A stretch of DNA of 64,000 nt from Sciurus carolinensis (lineage: Eukaryota; Chordata; Mammalia; Rodentia; Sciuridae). The notes beneath the pieces are model-generated. The model had not been told where the DNA came from. It searched no databases and worked only from the letters and a program-made list of their open reading frames with translations. The DNA lies in contig NC_062222.1 of the NCBI RefSeq assembly GCF_902686445.1, forward strand, positions 135,539,035 through 135,603,034, written 5' to 3'. The translations under genes were made by a program, and so were the position numbers. Positions 33,501 through 44,984 of the stretch are shown here, one piece after another (the stretch's first letter is position 1; every line of letters begins with the position of its first letter).

Positions 33501-34055
33501 CTTCAGAGGGCAGTGAGCCCTCTGGATTTCCAGTCCAGGCGGCTGTCCCTCTCCAGGTCCCCTGGAGACAGGGGCTCCTTTGCTCTGTCACACAGCTTCC
33601 TATTGGATGCATTAGAGCTCTTATTCATAGTCATTTATGGAAACCTCATCGCGTGCCTCCTCGGGGTGGGAGCGTTCCCCGTGTGTTTTGTCATGTTTAT
33701 CCGACATCAGGTGCAGTTTTCACCTAACCGACTCCATGCTTTATCAGACTACGTGCTCGGAGCAGGCAGTCTCCAGGAGCCTTGCAGGTGGACGGGAACT
33801 CGGCAGAAGCTAAGCCTGCCTGACTCGGGCTGTCTTCCCCAGTGTCCAGGCCAACACTTAGAGCACTACCTCTAAGCCAGAAAACAGGCCTGCCCCTGGT
33901 GCCCGGGGTCTGCCTCACTCTTGCTGAACTCCAACCGTGAGTAAGCGCTGCCTGTCCGTCACCCAGCCTGTAAAGAACGTGGCCTTTTGGTTCTAGTTGT
34001 GTCGTTCCTGGTTGCGCAGTGCAAGTCCTGCCCGTTGATCTGTGAGTGCCGATGT
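30565..34055. other. Repeat-poor intron interval of about 3.5 kb
   Basis: I recognise no transposon body here, in contrast to the rest of the window. GC-rich and CpG-containing to about 32220, then AT-richer at 32230-33100 with aaattaaaaacgaatcc-like and acatttttacatttgag texture. A catggcctaccttcagaggg near 33491 faintly recalls a MIR head. Overlapping open frames at 30931-31566 and 32271-32849 lack family support. Confidence 0.4.
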
Positions 34056-34057
34056 GT

Positions 34058-34261
34058 TTCAGACTAGTGGATCTCAAACTTCGGGCAAGAGGACCACCTG
34101 CAGGACTTGTCGAAGCTCAGATTGCTGAGTCCTGCCGCAGGGTTTCTGATTCTGCAGATCTGGGTTGGGACCAGAGGATCCGCATTTCCAATGAGTCTCC
34201 GGGGATGGCGGCGCTGCTGGTCAGAGGGGACACATTTGGAGAACTGCCATTAAAGACAGAG
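34058..34261 (+). mobile_element. MER5A-type hAT-Charlie nonautonomous DNA element
   Basis: agtggatctcaaacttcggg at the left, ggaccacctgcaggacttgt, gggtttctgattctgcagat, ctgggttgggaccagaggat, ccgcatttccaatgagtctc and gagaactgcca near the right give the whole element, about 200 bases with its inverted ends (gtggatctcaaact / ggagaactgcc) still visible. Confidence 0.75.
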
Positions 34262-34640
34262 CATCCTTTGCCTAGGTACTAGGCATTTCACTGGGTGCCA
34301 TGGATTTGTCAGTGAACAAACACAGCAGACACAACCCTTGACCTCATGGGCTAGTGGTTCAGTAGAACTCACTAGAAAGAGTAGGAACAGAGAAAGGTTG
34401 AGGAACCCAGACTACGTAGGGGACTTCATCCAGCCCGAGGGTCAGCGTCAGGGTTTTCCTTGCAGGAGTGATTTTGTGCGGTGACCTGAGAAAGGTGTTG
34501 GAGTTTGTAAGACAGAAAAGACGAGGAAGGCGCAGGGAGATACAGAGGTTCCAGCAAGATCCCAGTGAGGTCAGCACAGCAGGTGAAGGTGGACAGCGAG
34601 GAAGGCGGGCTGCGGGGCCCGTGGGGCCTGCAGAACCTCT
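34262..34640 (-). repeat. L2 LINE, antisense
   Basis: taggtactaggcatttcact, ttgtcagtgaacaaacacag, acccttgacctcatgggcta and ttgcaggagtgattttgtgc follow the reversed L2 3' end. Clearest to 34370, weak after. Confidence 0.6.
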
Positions 34641-34644
34641 GAAC

Positions 34645-36535
34645 CATTTGCAGAAGTTCAGTCTGTATCTCAGGCTTATCAGGAATTCCTCAAAAGCCCC
34701 CCAAGTTTTAAACCAGGTGGGTGGCTGTGTATGAACAGAGTGGCTACTTTGTAAAGTGAAGTCTTGCCTGGCTGTGTTTCATGCTTACCCTGTAAGTGCA
34801 CGGAGCTGCTTGGTGTGCTCCGCCTTGTGCAAGGCCGGTGCTCGGTGACTGGCATCCCTCGGGTGGGGTGTGTGTGTGTGTGTGTGTGTGTGCGTGTGTG
34901 TGTTGGAGCTGCATTGCTCAGGGTATCCATCATATATGTGTGCCGGTGACAGTAAATAGACGTCCCTGCACAGTGAAGCCCAGCTGCTGTGCCGGCGTGA
35001 ACTGCCAGAGCCCGGCTTCCCCGCAGCTGATTACGCCTTACCTTGTGGATAACACCAGGTCCCTGGCCCCCTTACACAGTATGCAATTTAAACTATAGAT
35101 TAAATTGATTTGGAGGAGTTATAATTTTGCTTTCTTTCAGACTTGGAGGCAAGATTATGATTGACTGATATAATATGAGGTTCATAAAAATAACGCTGAC
35201 CTACGGAGCTGAAATGCTTTGGGTTCTCCCATGCCAGGGCGTCCACCTACGTTTTATGAGGAAGGAGGGCTGCAGGGCAGGGGAGGTGGAAGAGGCAGAG
35301 GGGAGGAAGCATCTTGAAAGATGGCCTTGACCTCAGACTGCCATCACTGAAGAGATGCAGGGATGACGTCCCTTTCTACCTCCTCAGGATGCCTTGAAGA
35401 GCAAAGAGACATGGAAGGAGGGAAGTGCTAGCGTTTGGGTGTGGGGTGACATATGGCCTCAATTACAGGGTTGGCCCTTGCACTTGTGGGGAGTTTCTTA
35501 GGGCAGGAAAAATATCACAGCCATATCGTGTGGCTTCCAGGAGCCATCTGACTGATGGTTTTAATAATTTGGAGAAAATAAGATCTCATCAACAGTTGGA
35601 CTTGTTTCTTAAGTCTAATGTCTGGACCTGGGGAAGGGCATTTGTCACAGTCCCCTGATAGAAAGGCAGGACTCAGGACAGGAGGCCAGAAGGAACAAGA
35701 TAGTCAGCATCTGTTGGGTGGGCTCCTGGCTTGCCGAGGAAACCGTCCTCCAGAGCACTCGTGAACAAGAAGCCTGGGTAGGCCAGCCGCACAGGATTTT
35801 GAGACGCAGGGATATCTACACATTTGAGAAGGTCTCAGGCCTTCTAAGGATTCTTCCCCAAAGCTGTTACTATCTTATTGCTACACTGTTGCTGTGTTTT
35901 ACCTCCTGAGGTGTCAGTGGGTCACGTGTCTTGCTGTCACTCTTGCAGGCCTCGTAAACTGCTTCCATCTATAGCACTACGAGTCGAGCCCCAGGCCTAG
36001 AAGGTACACAGAGAGACCTCTGCAGCCTAGCGGACTCTGCGGGCCTCTGGGCCAGCCCAGACTGGGAGGAAGTAGATTCCCCCTCTTGCTGGGGTTAATG
36101 GCAGAGAACTCGGTGTCCGTCTTCAAGCCCCAGAGCTGATCTGTAAGTTTAAAAGAGGACTCTGACTGCTGGGGAAGGCGGGCTGAGGGTGGAAGGAAGG
36201 AGCCGTTCAGGAGGCCTTTGTTACTGTCTTGGGTTAGACTTGTAAGAAACAGTCGGAGAGCAGAGGGATTTGAGATGCTGTTTGGGTGTGGAGCCAGCTA
36301 ATAGACCTGAGGTTAAGAGCTGTGAAGGAGGTCTAAAGGATCCTGGGCATCCCCGCAGCTCCGACTCCCAGAAAGAACAGGGGTCTAGGCCAGGGGACTC
36401 ACTGGCATGGCTTTGGAAACCGAAGCCAAGGGTTCTGGGACTGTCCGTGGTCCTGAAGTCTCCCCTCTGCCTTCATCCACTCGTCCACGCCTGGTCTCTG
36501 GCACTGCCTGCGCACTAGGGGTCCAGCCGCCAATG
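34645..36535. other. Intron stretch largely without recognised features
   Basis: Apart from the (GT)n tract I see no named repeat. 35075-35215 is AT-rich and non-repetitive (gcaatttaaactatagatta, aattgatttggagg, gattatgattgactg), a weak candidate for conserved noncoding DNA. Confidence 0.35.
34868..34903. repeat. (GT)n microsatellite
   Basis: About 18 GT dinucleotides with a single GC interruption near 34892. Long enough to be polymorphic. Confidence 0.95.
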
Positions 36536-36539
36536 GGGC

Positions 36540-36830
36540 AGAGCCCCAGCTCTCAATGAGCCTGCAGTTCCTCTGTGATGACAGACAAGAAATCAAGAAT
36601 GCAAAAGGGGCCCTCCAGCAGCCTGCGACTCTGTGACTGAGCTGGTGCCGAAGGGCAAGGGCCAGGCCTCTGTCAGGATGAAGCAGGAGGAGATTTCACA
36701 CAGGCCGCTTGAAGTCACAGGAGCATAAGCCGCAGAAGGTGTGTGGCTGGAGTTGAGGTTGGACGGGCAGGAAGCCCATCACCAAGAGCCTGAGTGAGGC
36801 TTAGGAATTTGGGACAACGAGGAGGCACCG
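36540..36830 (-). repeat. L2 LINE fragment, antisense, diverged
   Basis: ctcaatgagcctgcagttcc, gacagacaagaaatcaagaa and, further on, gcctgagtgaggcttaggaa, tttgg are in the order of reversed L2. Weak. Confidence 0.4.
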
Positions 36831-37717
36831 AGACTATAAGAGGGAGGTGGACAGGAAACGATTTGACCTCAGCCAGATCTCTGCAGGAGCTGGAGTTGAA
36901 CGGTAGCTGAATGAACAGAGGTATGAGCAGAGGCGGCCCTGAGGCCTCTGGTATAGTCCTTAGCTTAAGGGGTGGTGGATGTGATGGAAAGTTCAGGAAG
37001 AAGCACTCCCTCTTCTCTTATCAAGCCGACCATGCAGAAAGGAATTTCCATTAAAAATCCCTCCTTTAAGGAAGTTGCTGGGAAGGAGCTGTTTGCATCT
37101 CTTTCTTCCTCTCACAGCCTATTGGATTTGGGTGACCGGGTCTCTAACATCTCTTACGCCTCCTTCTCTGTGGGAAGCATCACTCTGGGGATGCCTGGCC
37201 CGCTCTGTTCTTTAGAGATGGCCGTCCTGCGTGGAGTCTTTCTCCTTGCTACGTCCTGGCTCTCAGGATGGTGGCTGGGGGTCTGCTCTATAGCTCCAAC
37301 TCTTTCAGTGTTGAAGTTCCCAGGTCAGTGCTTTTAAGAGGGTAATAGTAGGCACTCAGCCATATTCCCCACCCCGAGTTTGCTGAAATAAAAATGTGTC
37401 CAGCATCTTTAATGGGTACACATTCCTGAGATGTTAAGGAAGTAAAATTGGCAGAGTTGATGGCCAGATTCTTTTAGGAGATGGGAAACCAGGGAAGAGT
37501 GAGCCCTAGATAATATTTCATATTACATATCTACTATTTCAGGCTTGGGAAGATGGTACTGTTTACTGAGATGGATAAGAGTTGTTTATACATACAATCC
37601 TTCTTCTCAGGGAGACACATTTGGGTGGGAGGAAGATAACTTGGCTCAGCAGGGAAATGGGCATGTAGTAGGTGCCATCAGTGCCTCATGCCTGTGCCCA
37701 TGCCTTCTGGATCCTTC

Positions 37718-37800
37718 TATGGTTTGAACATGTACCTTCCAAGTTGCAGGTGTTGGCAATGTGTTACTGTTAGGAAGTGGGACCTTTGAGGGGTATTCAA
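37718..37800 (+). repeat. MaLR-type LTR fragment, sense
   Basis: tctatggtttgaacatgtac, gcaggtgttggcaatgtgtt, actgttaggaagtgggacct, ttgaggggtattc match the start of the LTR family at 21072/45617; the rest is missing. Confidence 0.6.
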
Positions 37801-37804
37801 ATTT

Positions 37805-38680
37805 TCTAAAGCAGTTGACCTGTCCATGGATAGGAAAAAAGGTATATTGTAAATAATTTTTATTTATTTCAAAGTAAAATATCACTGGACTATAATAATG
37901 ACTATAGGTAAGATTTAAACTTCTTTATTGTTATTTTCTAGAAAGTATCTTGAAATTATTTTCCATCATCACAAAACGAAATGACAAAATGTAGTTAGCT
38001 TTTGTGTTTCTCAGTAAGTATAAAGAAAGTTTGGATTTCAGATGAATGATTCAGTGGATGATAGTGAGATCACAGAGATTAAGCAGGCACAGAGGTGGCT
38101 GCTAAGAGCACAGGGGACGTTCTAAGAACAAACCGAGATGATCGTTGAAATGCAACACACCAAGAACTAACCCACAAACACAAATGCAAAGCATGCGCTC
38201 CACTCTGCATTTTATCATCTCCAGTCTCCAGCCTCTGGAAACATCCACCACACATTCATGAAAGTGTGAACGTTTGGGCAGATAAAGTCCGAATTTTATG
38301 GAAATGATTTTGATCTGGTGAACACCCTGACAGGGTCTTAGAGAGCCTGGTGTAAGGAGGTGACTTGGTGTAAGGAGGGGAGCTGAGATCAGGAAGAGGT
38401 TACGGGCACAAGGAAGAGACTGGAAGATGCTGAAGCAAGAAGGGACATCAGACGTCAAGACCTTACAGGGAGGGGCAGAGGAGTGTGGACAACCTCCTGT
38501 CTCTGGACCTGACCTAGCCATGCCTTGCTCTCTTGAGGCCCCACCAGAGCCAGCTCTGGCTGGCCGACCTGTGGTGTCTGAGAGGCTGGTTCTGTTCCTT
38601 GCTCTCATTTATGCATAAATCACTCTTCAGCAGAACCTGGGATGGACTGCGGGAAGCATCGTGTCCACCAAGGAGTGCCT
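37805..38680. other. AT-rich intron stretch with no recognised feature
   Basis: 37840-38060 is strongly AT-rich but not recognisably transposon-derived. A tandem-like echo (tggtgtaaggagg twice at about 38349-38380) is present. Confidence 0.35.
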
Positions 38681-38684
38681 GCTC

Positions 38685-38800
38685 TTTAGAATCAACTCTG
38701 CTACTAACTGATACACATTGAAGACCCAGCCTGCCTTGCCTTCTCACCTATAGAACGGGCACAATCAGATCTTCCATGCCAGGTGCACACAGGATGAGCT
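38685..38800 (+). repeat. MIR SINE fragment
   Basis: tagaatcaactctgctacta, ctgatacacattgaagaccc and gccttctcacctatagaacg, ggcacaatcagatc match sense MIR with decay. Confidence 0.5.
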
Positions 38801-38861
38801 TGGTAGATGGTAGCTACTTGTGAACTGAACGTCTTTTGTAGACTGGTCCAGAGAAAGATTA

Positions 38862-38945
38862 ATTAACCTCCGTGAGGACGGGCCCTCGCGATTCAGTAGC
38901 TCAGTGCCTGGCACCTAGAAGAGACTCCGTGTTCATTGAATCGGC
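38862..38945 (+). repeat. L2 LINE 3' terminus
   Basis: cctccgtgaggacgggccct, agctcagtgcctggcaccta, gaagagactccgtgttcatt, gaat is the sense L2 end. Confidence 0.65.
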
Positions 38946-39489
38946 GCCAATCAAAACTCATAAAAATTACCTTGTAGGTTTTCAGACTCTCTCCTTTTTA
39001 CTTCTGTAGTAGGTGCAAAGGATAACAGGGCTAGGCTGATTCCGTGCCTCCTGCAGGCTTTATCCTTCACTTTATCAAAGCACCTCCGCCTGGCCTTGGT
39101 GTGGGACCACAGCAACCCACAGGAGACCAGGGAGGATATTCTCATCGTCTTTGAAGGAGGAAGTTGGAACAGAATCATGTGCTTGCTCCCTGCCCAAGGG
39201 CACACGAGGGCTGAGTCGGGAACACCCCCAGGACACAGGACACATTCTTCCAAGATCTTATCCCCCAAGCGTTTGGAATGCTTTGAAAATACAGCCTACA
39301 GGTTGAACCCCAAGAATGAGTGTCAACCACACACGGTTGGAAAGGAGAGATGCGTTCTTGCTGAGAACCTTCTAGAAACCATGCACATTGCCCAGCAACT
39401 CTACACATGACCATTGAGATGACTGTGACACTAAACACCCAGGACGGTCCATCCCTCAGGGCTGGTGGGAGGCACACGGATGTGGAGAT

Positions 39490-39600
39490 GGGGTGGGCTT
39501 GGCTCCAGCCTTTGCTAGTGGGCCACCTGGGGCAAGAAGCTCAGCCTCTGTGAACCTCAGTCTCCTCCTCTCCGAGGCGGGGATCATGCTGCTGCTGCAC
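39490..39600 (+). repeat. MIR SINE fragment
   Basis: gctagtgggccacctggggc, aagaagctcagcctctgtga, acctcagtctcctcctctcc, gaggcggggatcat is MIR. Confidence 0.65.
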
Positions 39601-39659
39601 ATGGTGGTGGTGCCAAGGGCCTGGTGGGCGGCAGGGGTGGGCAGAAGGGCGGAGAGGTC

Positions 39660-39865
39660 AGGACGGCTCTCTGGAATCTGGATGCCTGATTTTGAACCCT
39701 GGCTTCACCTCTTACTGACTGTGCGACCTGGTGGGGGTCGAGTTGGCTACTGGACCTTCCTGTGCCTTGGCTCCTTCGTGTTAGAAAGGGAAGGACAACA
39801 GGGTGTCCCCTGCTGTGATGGGGAAGCTGAAATGAGTCCTTATGTGGCAAGCACTGCAGATGTTC
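39660..39865 (+). repeat. MIR SINE, second sense copy
   Basis: gaatctggatgcctgatttt, gaaccctggcttcacctctt, actgactgtgcgacctggtg and tgtgccttggctccttcgtg followed by aagctgaaatgagtcctta give a nearly complete MIR, 60 bases after another sense copy. Confidence 0.7.
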
Positions 39866-39869
39866 CAGG

Positions 39870-40695
39870 GACCTGGGTCATCTTGGGTTGCACATCAAGC
39901 TCAACCTAGCAACTTTCTCCCAGGTCTCGCCAGATGAGGAGAACTTATGGTAAACAGGTCATACCATGGCCAAATACATCAGAAACTTGCCCACCCTCTC
40001 AAAGATGGCCTCCTACTTTAATGGACTCAAGTTATACGGCAACTTGTTATTCTTTTGGATGAAGAATTTGCCCTTCTGGAGGAGACCGTTCTCAGCACAG
40101 TCTGCTCCAGTCCTTTGCTGCAAACAGTCTTCAGTTTGAACCTTTGACCCCGGCAGCACTACAGATGCTCAACACAGCCACAATGCCATGGGGTCCCCCG
40201 GGCAGCTTCCTCCTCCTAAACGCAGTCTGCAGACTGGGACAGGGAGGCAGCAGGTGCAGAGAAGATGGTCTTTCAGACACCCAGGGCCTGGGTCCTGTCC
40301 TGGCCACAAGCCAGCTCTGCAGAGCAAACATGGAGAACTGAGTACGGGAGGAGCAGACAGGAGGAGAACTCAGCTCCAGGGAAGCCAGGGCGAGGTGGCT
40401 GCAGGAGTAGACCAGAGGGCCGTGCTCTGGAGGTCGGGACCCTTCCTGTGGGCCGCTGCGCTGCACCAGTGGACAGAGCCACCTGTCGGGCAGCCCGGAT
40501 CCTGCTGGGAGTCCACATTCTCACCAGCTCAGCCTGCGCGGAGCTGCGGGGTGTCACTCTGCACCTGTCCCGCCTCACTCTCCTGAGCTCCGTCCTCTCA
40601 CCAGACACTCTGTGTCATAAAGACATGCAGCAGCTCCTCCTGCATGAGGCTCCTTGCCCAGGATGAACAGACTTTGTTCCTTTCTAAAACACTAC
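39870..40695. other. Intron stretch with no recognised feature
   Basis: Unique sequence of medium to high GC; overlapping frames only. Confidence 0.4.
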
Positions 40696-40699
40696 CTTT

Positions 40700-41300
40700 A
40701 GAAAAAGTTAAATTCATGCAGAAAAGTGCACTTACGATTAGGTCTAGCTGAAAGAATTTCCAAGCAGTGCACACTCCTAGGCACAGGAAGGAACACGTGG
40801 GAGCCCCAAAGCCCTTCTGGGCTCCTCCCCAGGCAGCCACCGCCTGGCTTTGAACCCCCAGGAGCTGCCTGCGTTCGCCCTGCTTTGCAGCCACCCTGTG
40901 GCTGTACACACAGCCTGTGTGGTGTGCAGGCCGAGTGGCGGGCGCCTCTGTGTCTGGTTTACTTTGCTACCGTTGTGTTGGTGGGGTTCATCCGGCCTGT
41001 TGAAGCAGCTGTGGATCTCCTTGCATTCTAGAGTGAGTGCACCCCAAGTTACTTATCCATCCCCCTGGGGAGGGGGAGTCATTTATAGTTCGGGGCCACT
41101 GAAACTAGTGCCACGCGGAGCCAGGAGGAGCTTTCAGGACAAGTCTTTTGGTGCAGACAATACACATTTCTGTTGTGTACAGACCCAGAGGCAGAGGTGC
41201 GGGTCTCACGCACAGGCTCAGGTCGAGCTTGAACAGGCAACTGTCCGGCTGCTGGACAAAGCAGCTGCCCCAGCGTCCTCTGTTGTTTTTGTCATTGGTC
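40700..41300 (-). repeat. Old L1 3' end, antisense, strongly diverged
   Basis: agttaaattcatgcagaaaa, gtgcacttacgattaggtct, tgtgtctggtttactttgct, ggtggggttcatccggcctg, caagtcttttggtgcagaca and acacatttctgttgtgtaca keep the order of a known reversed L1M 3' family; spaces between are heavily mutated. Confidence 0.55.
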
Positions 41301-41309
41301 ACTGATGGT

Positions 41310-42305
41310 TGTACACGGGAAGTTCTCTGATGAACTTGCTTTGTAGAAAGAGAAGTAGAATTCATAACCAAGAGGAGAAAAAACCTGCCGAAGCCTCTAG
41401 GAAGCAGCCTTGGGGAGGCTGGGTGCAGCCAGAGTGAAGGCTAAGCCCCACGCCCTGGAGAAGGCGTCCTGAGCCCACCCCAAGCCTCCTGGGATGGCAG
41501 GGGGACACCATCTGATTGGCCAGCACCCCTCCTGTCCCACAGGAGGGCAGTGTGATTGACAGCTGCCTGGGGCACTGTCAGCAGCCTCCAGTCCTGACTT
41601 TCATGTGGAAATGCTTGCGGAACAGGACACCCCGCCCATGTCGGTCATTAGTGCCCTGGTCCATTCCATCCGACATTATTCACACTCGGGAGATAAATGA
41701 GAACAAGCCCAGCTTCTTAGATGAGTTCTGCAGGCCCAGCTGGGTCAAGTTGATGGGGAGCTGCAGGATTGCAAGTGCTTTCTCTGAGGCCCCTTCAGAA
41801 ACACGAAGACCACAAATGTAGAACGTGGGAAAGACCTTATCAGGCGGGAGGAAGAGATGGGCGCAGGGGTGAGGCGGGGCTCACTGGGGTGGGTCGCGGG
41901 AAGGGAGGTGTGTGCCGGGAGACAGCAGCTGGCAGCCAGCACCCCTCCCCAAGGGTGCACGCCCCGGGCCTTCCCTTGGTGGCAGCATAGTGCACGTGGG
42001 ATTGTCACAGAAGGGGTCACAGGAGATTCCACAGAAGGGAGATGTGACCTCAACTCAGCCCTGGAGGGTTCTTGACTTATGCTACAGAAAGAAATTTGGG
42101 CCCAAATTAAATTTGGGTATCAAAGAGGCACAAATTAATTAACTAAACTTAAAAAGCAGGGAGATCTTTTCAGGAAAGCACAGTAGAGCAGGGCTCACTC
42201 TCAAAGAGAGGAGGAAACACATAACTTTAAAGACCACCTGCCCAGCCCTTCCTCCCGCCCTCATCCTGGCTCTTTAAGTCCCATCGGTCCTTACTGCTTC
42301 ATTTC
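41310..42305. other. Intron stretch with no recognised feature
   Basis: Unique sequence. Open frames around 41745-42142 overlap on both strands and have no family match. Confidence 0.4.
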
Positions 42306-42309
42306 TAGT

Positions 42310-42650
42310 AGAGCACTTATAAAGCTGTGTTCTTTACATATTTCTAATATGCATAACTGCTTGAGACCAATTCTTCCAGCTATTGTTCAGTGATGTTTTT
42401 ATTTCATCTTTACGTTTGAATAATATTTTCACTGGACATAGTGTCAGTTGACATATTTCTTCTCTCGGTACATTAGAAGTCTTTCTGCTGTCTTCCAGCC
42501 TCATTGTTCTTAGTAAGAAGTCAGTTGTCACTCACACAAAGATTAAATTGTACCAATTGTTATTCTCTCTCTCTCTCTCTCACACACACTCACACACACA
42601 CTCCATAAAATTTTTGTTTTTACTTTCAGATGTTTGACTTTCATGCTTGG
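42310..42650 (-). mobile_element. L1M fragment, antisense, first half around a LTR insertion
   Basis: tgtttttatttcatctttac, gtttgaataatattttcact, ggacatagtgtcagttgaca, gtctttctgctgtcttccag and agtaagaagtcagttgtcac are reversed L1M. A (CT)n-(CA)n tract sits inside at 42565-42602. Confidence 0.7.
42565..42602. repeat. (CT)n-(CA)n compound microsatellite
   Basis: Eight CT units (42565-42580) run directly into CA units with one interruption (42581-42602). Confidence 0.9.
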
Positions 42651-43095
42651 TATTTTAGTCATCTGTCTCACCACTGTGATCAAAAGACCTGACAAGAACA
42701 ATTTTAGAGGAGAAAATGTTTATTTGAGACTCATAGTTCCAGAGACCTCAGTCCATAGAGGGTCAACTTCATTGCCCTGTCCCCAAGGTGAGGCGGAACA
42801 TCAGGACAGAGGGGTATGATGGAGGAGAGCTGCTCGGCACATGACAATCAGGAAGCAGAGAGAGACTTAAACTTGACTCACCTGGACAAAATGTAAACCC
42901 CAAAGTCACGCCCCCAGAGACCCGCCTCCTCCAGCCACACCCCACACACCTACAGTTGCCACCCAGTTTATCCCTATCAAAGGATTGATCCACTGATTAG
43001 GTTCTGGCTCTCGTAACCTGATCATTTCTCCTCTGAACCTTCTTATATTGTCTCACGCATTAGCTTTTGGGGGACACCCCATCGAAACCATAACA
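42651..43095 (-). mobile_element. Sciurid MaLR-type solo LTR, antisense, inserted in L1M with perfect 5-base target duplication
   Basis: Flanked by cttgg at 42646-42650 and 43096-43100. Contains gtgatcaaaagacctgacaa, gaacaattttagagg, gttccagagacctcagtcca, gaagcagagagagacttaaa, gatcatttctcctctgaacc and ends cgaaaccataaca. About 445 bases, one LTR only. The L1M match resumes right after it. Confidence 0.85.
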
Positions 43096-43500
43096 CTTGG
43101 TGCTCTTGAAGCCTCAGTTTGTTTTCACTCTGTGTGTATGTGTGTATTTCACTTTGAATACTTTCTATTGCCTTGTCTTAAAAACAACTGATTTTTTCTC
43201 CTACATAGTTGACTCTGCTCTTCAGCCAACCCAATGAGCTTTTTATTTGTGATACTATATCATTCATGTCTAACATTCCATTTGATTCTCTTTTTGCAGT
43301 TTTACACCTCTGTTGAAACTCCTTATCCCCTCACACATTTTAACAGGCTTTTATTCTAGATCATTTTGTGCTCATCATTATTTTAAGGTGTCTCTCTAAC
43401 AAACTCAGCTCTTTGCAATGTATGCATGTGCTGCTACACACTATTTCCTCAATTATGAATATTTTCCCATGCTTTATAATTTCCATTGCATTCCATAAAG
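43096..43500 (-). mobile_element. L1M fragment, antisense, second half
   Basis: tactttctattgccttgtct, taacattccatttgattctc, tttttgcagttttacacctc and gcttttattctagatcattt are reversed L1M, continuing the piece ending at 42650. Confidence 0.6.
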
Positions 43501-43504
43501 TTTG

Positions 43505-44980
43505 TGTAAGAGAATACTAGATACTAGACTAAGTAATATTTATTTTCAGAAAAGAACATGCCCCTTCTTGGGTCAGGTCACTGCAGCCAGAGGACTAAAT
43601 TAATCTGGTCTCTCATTGAGCTGGGTCTTCACCTTGTTACAGCTTCAATATTTTTTATTTCAAAATTATAGTTTAATAACAGATATAATTAAAGATGCTT
43701 CATGTTTCTTTCCTGGTGAAAATAAGTAGATAATCAGTGTTTTCTATGATCAGTTAAGTGGCAAGGATATCTGAAAGATACCATTCCTTAAACTGAAGAA
43801 GGCAGAATTTTTCCTTTTGGAATGTAATTATTTTGTGATGAAATCAAAGCATACCTTAAAATGCTAACAGGAGAGAGTCCTATCCTTTCTTTCTGTGATA
43901 TTTTGCTGGCATGTATCACTAGCAGACTGGTGGGGTACAGGGTGGCATTGCAGCACATGCATACAACATGCATGACCAGATTAGCACCCCCTCTCCTGTG
44001 CTTTCTCTGGGTTTGAGGCTTGAGCTCTTCTCTTTTGAATCTTCACAGTGTACAACAGGTTGCTGTGAGTTCTACTCACCCCACTGCATGCCGCTTTAGT
44101 CTGAATAGGTCCACTCCTGGCTTCTAGTGCTGAGGGTATGGACTCATGATCCCCCTACAGCTGGAATTGAACATTTAGCACCAGCGAATTCTAGAAGTTC
44201 TTTCTGCTTGGCAACTGAGTTGCTGACCTCCTGAGCCACAGGAAGTTTCTCAGCTTCAAGCCTGGCTGCTGGCTTTTGCCCCACCAAAAGGTCCTCTTTG
44301 CCTTCCAGACCCACCAAGCTTTGGGTGCCAAGCGGGCAGCTCTCCACCCTGAGTCTTGCGGGGTTTCTCCAAGATCTCCTGTGCAGCTCTCGCCATCGGC
44401 AGCTGACATCAGCAGACTTGGGGTTGGTCTCTGCTCTCCTGCACCACTGTCAGACGGTGGCTGCAACACTCTTGGTGCAGGCCTCTGTGTTCCTGCAGGA
44501 AGAGGTCTCGTGGCATCCTTCTGTCCCCTGAGCCTTGAATCAGCCCCTTGACATCAGCGGAGTAGGCGAGCACCCTGTCCTCTGTGTCTGGTGCTCTCAG
44601 ATTCCTAAGCCGTGTCTGCTGTAAGTTCACTGAAGCTTTGGCCAGTTCCCCTGCACCCCGGCCGATGGTGGAGTCCCCCGCTGCTGCTGTCCTGCCAGGG
44701 ATGAGCCCCAAAGGCTCCTCTTCCTCTCCTGTGGATGGTCCTCACTTTCTGGAATTTAATCCCCGTACATTGTTTACAATTCAACTCTCCCTGCTGGGTT
44801 TAGAAAAACCGTGATGATACATCTTTTTCTGGATCGTTTTTGATTGTTGACTTGAGAGAAGTCTCCAGTGAGATCTTCCTCAAAGAGGAACCGCCTTAAG
44901 ATTTGGGTGTGTTTTGTGGCTGTTTAGGTTTGCTGTTTTGTTCTCCGACCCATTTTATACTTTAAAAATTTCCTTGATCA
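43505..44980. other. Unidentified block between L1M pieces
   Basis: 43505-43990 is AT-rich. 43990-44830 is more balanced, with gaattgaacatttagcacca near 44164, ggtgcaggcctctgtgttcc and aagtctccagtgagatcttc near 44861. It does not look like the L1 around it and I cannot name it. Candidate explanations are an LTR of a family I do not recognise, an L1 5' region, or unique DNA. Confidence 0.35.
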
Positions 44981-44984
44981 TTTA

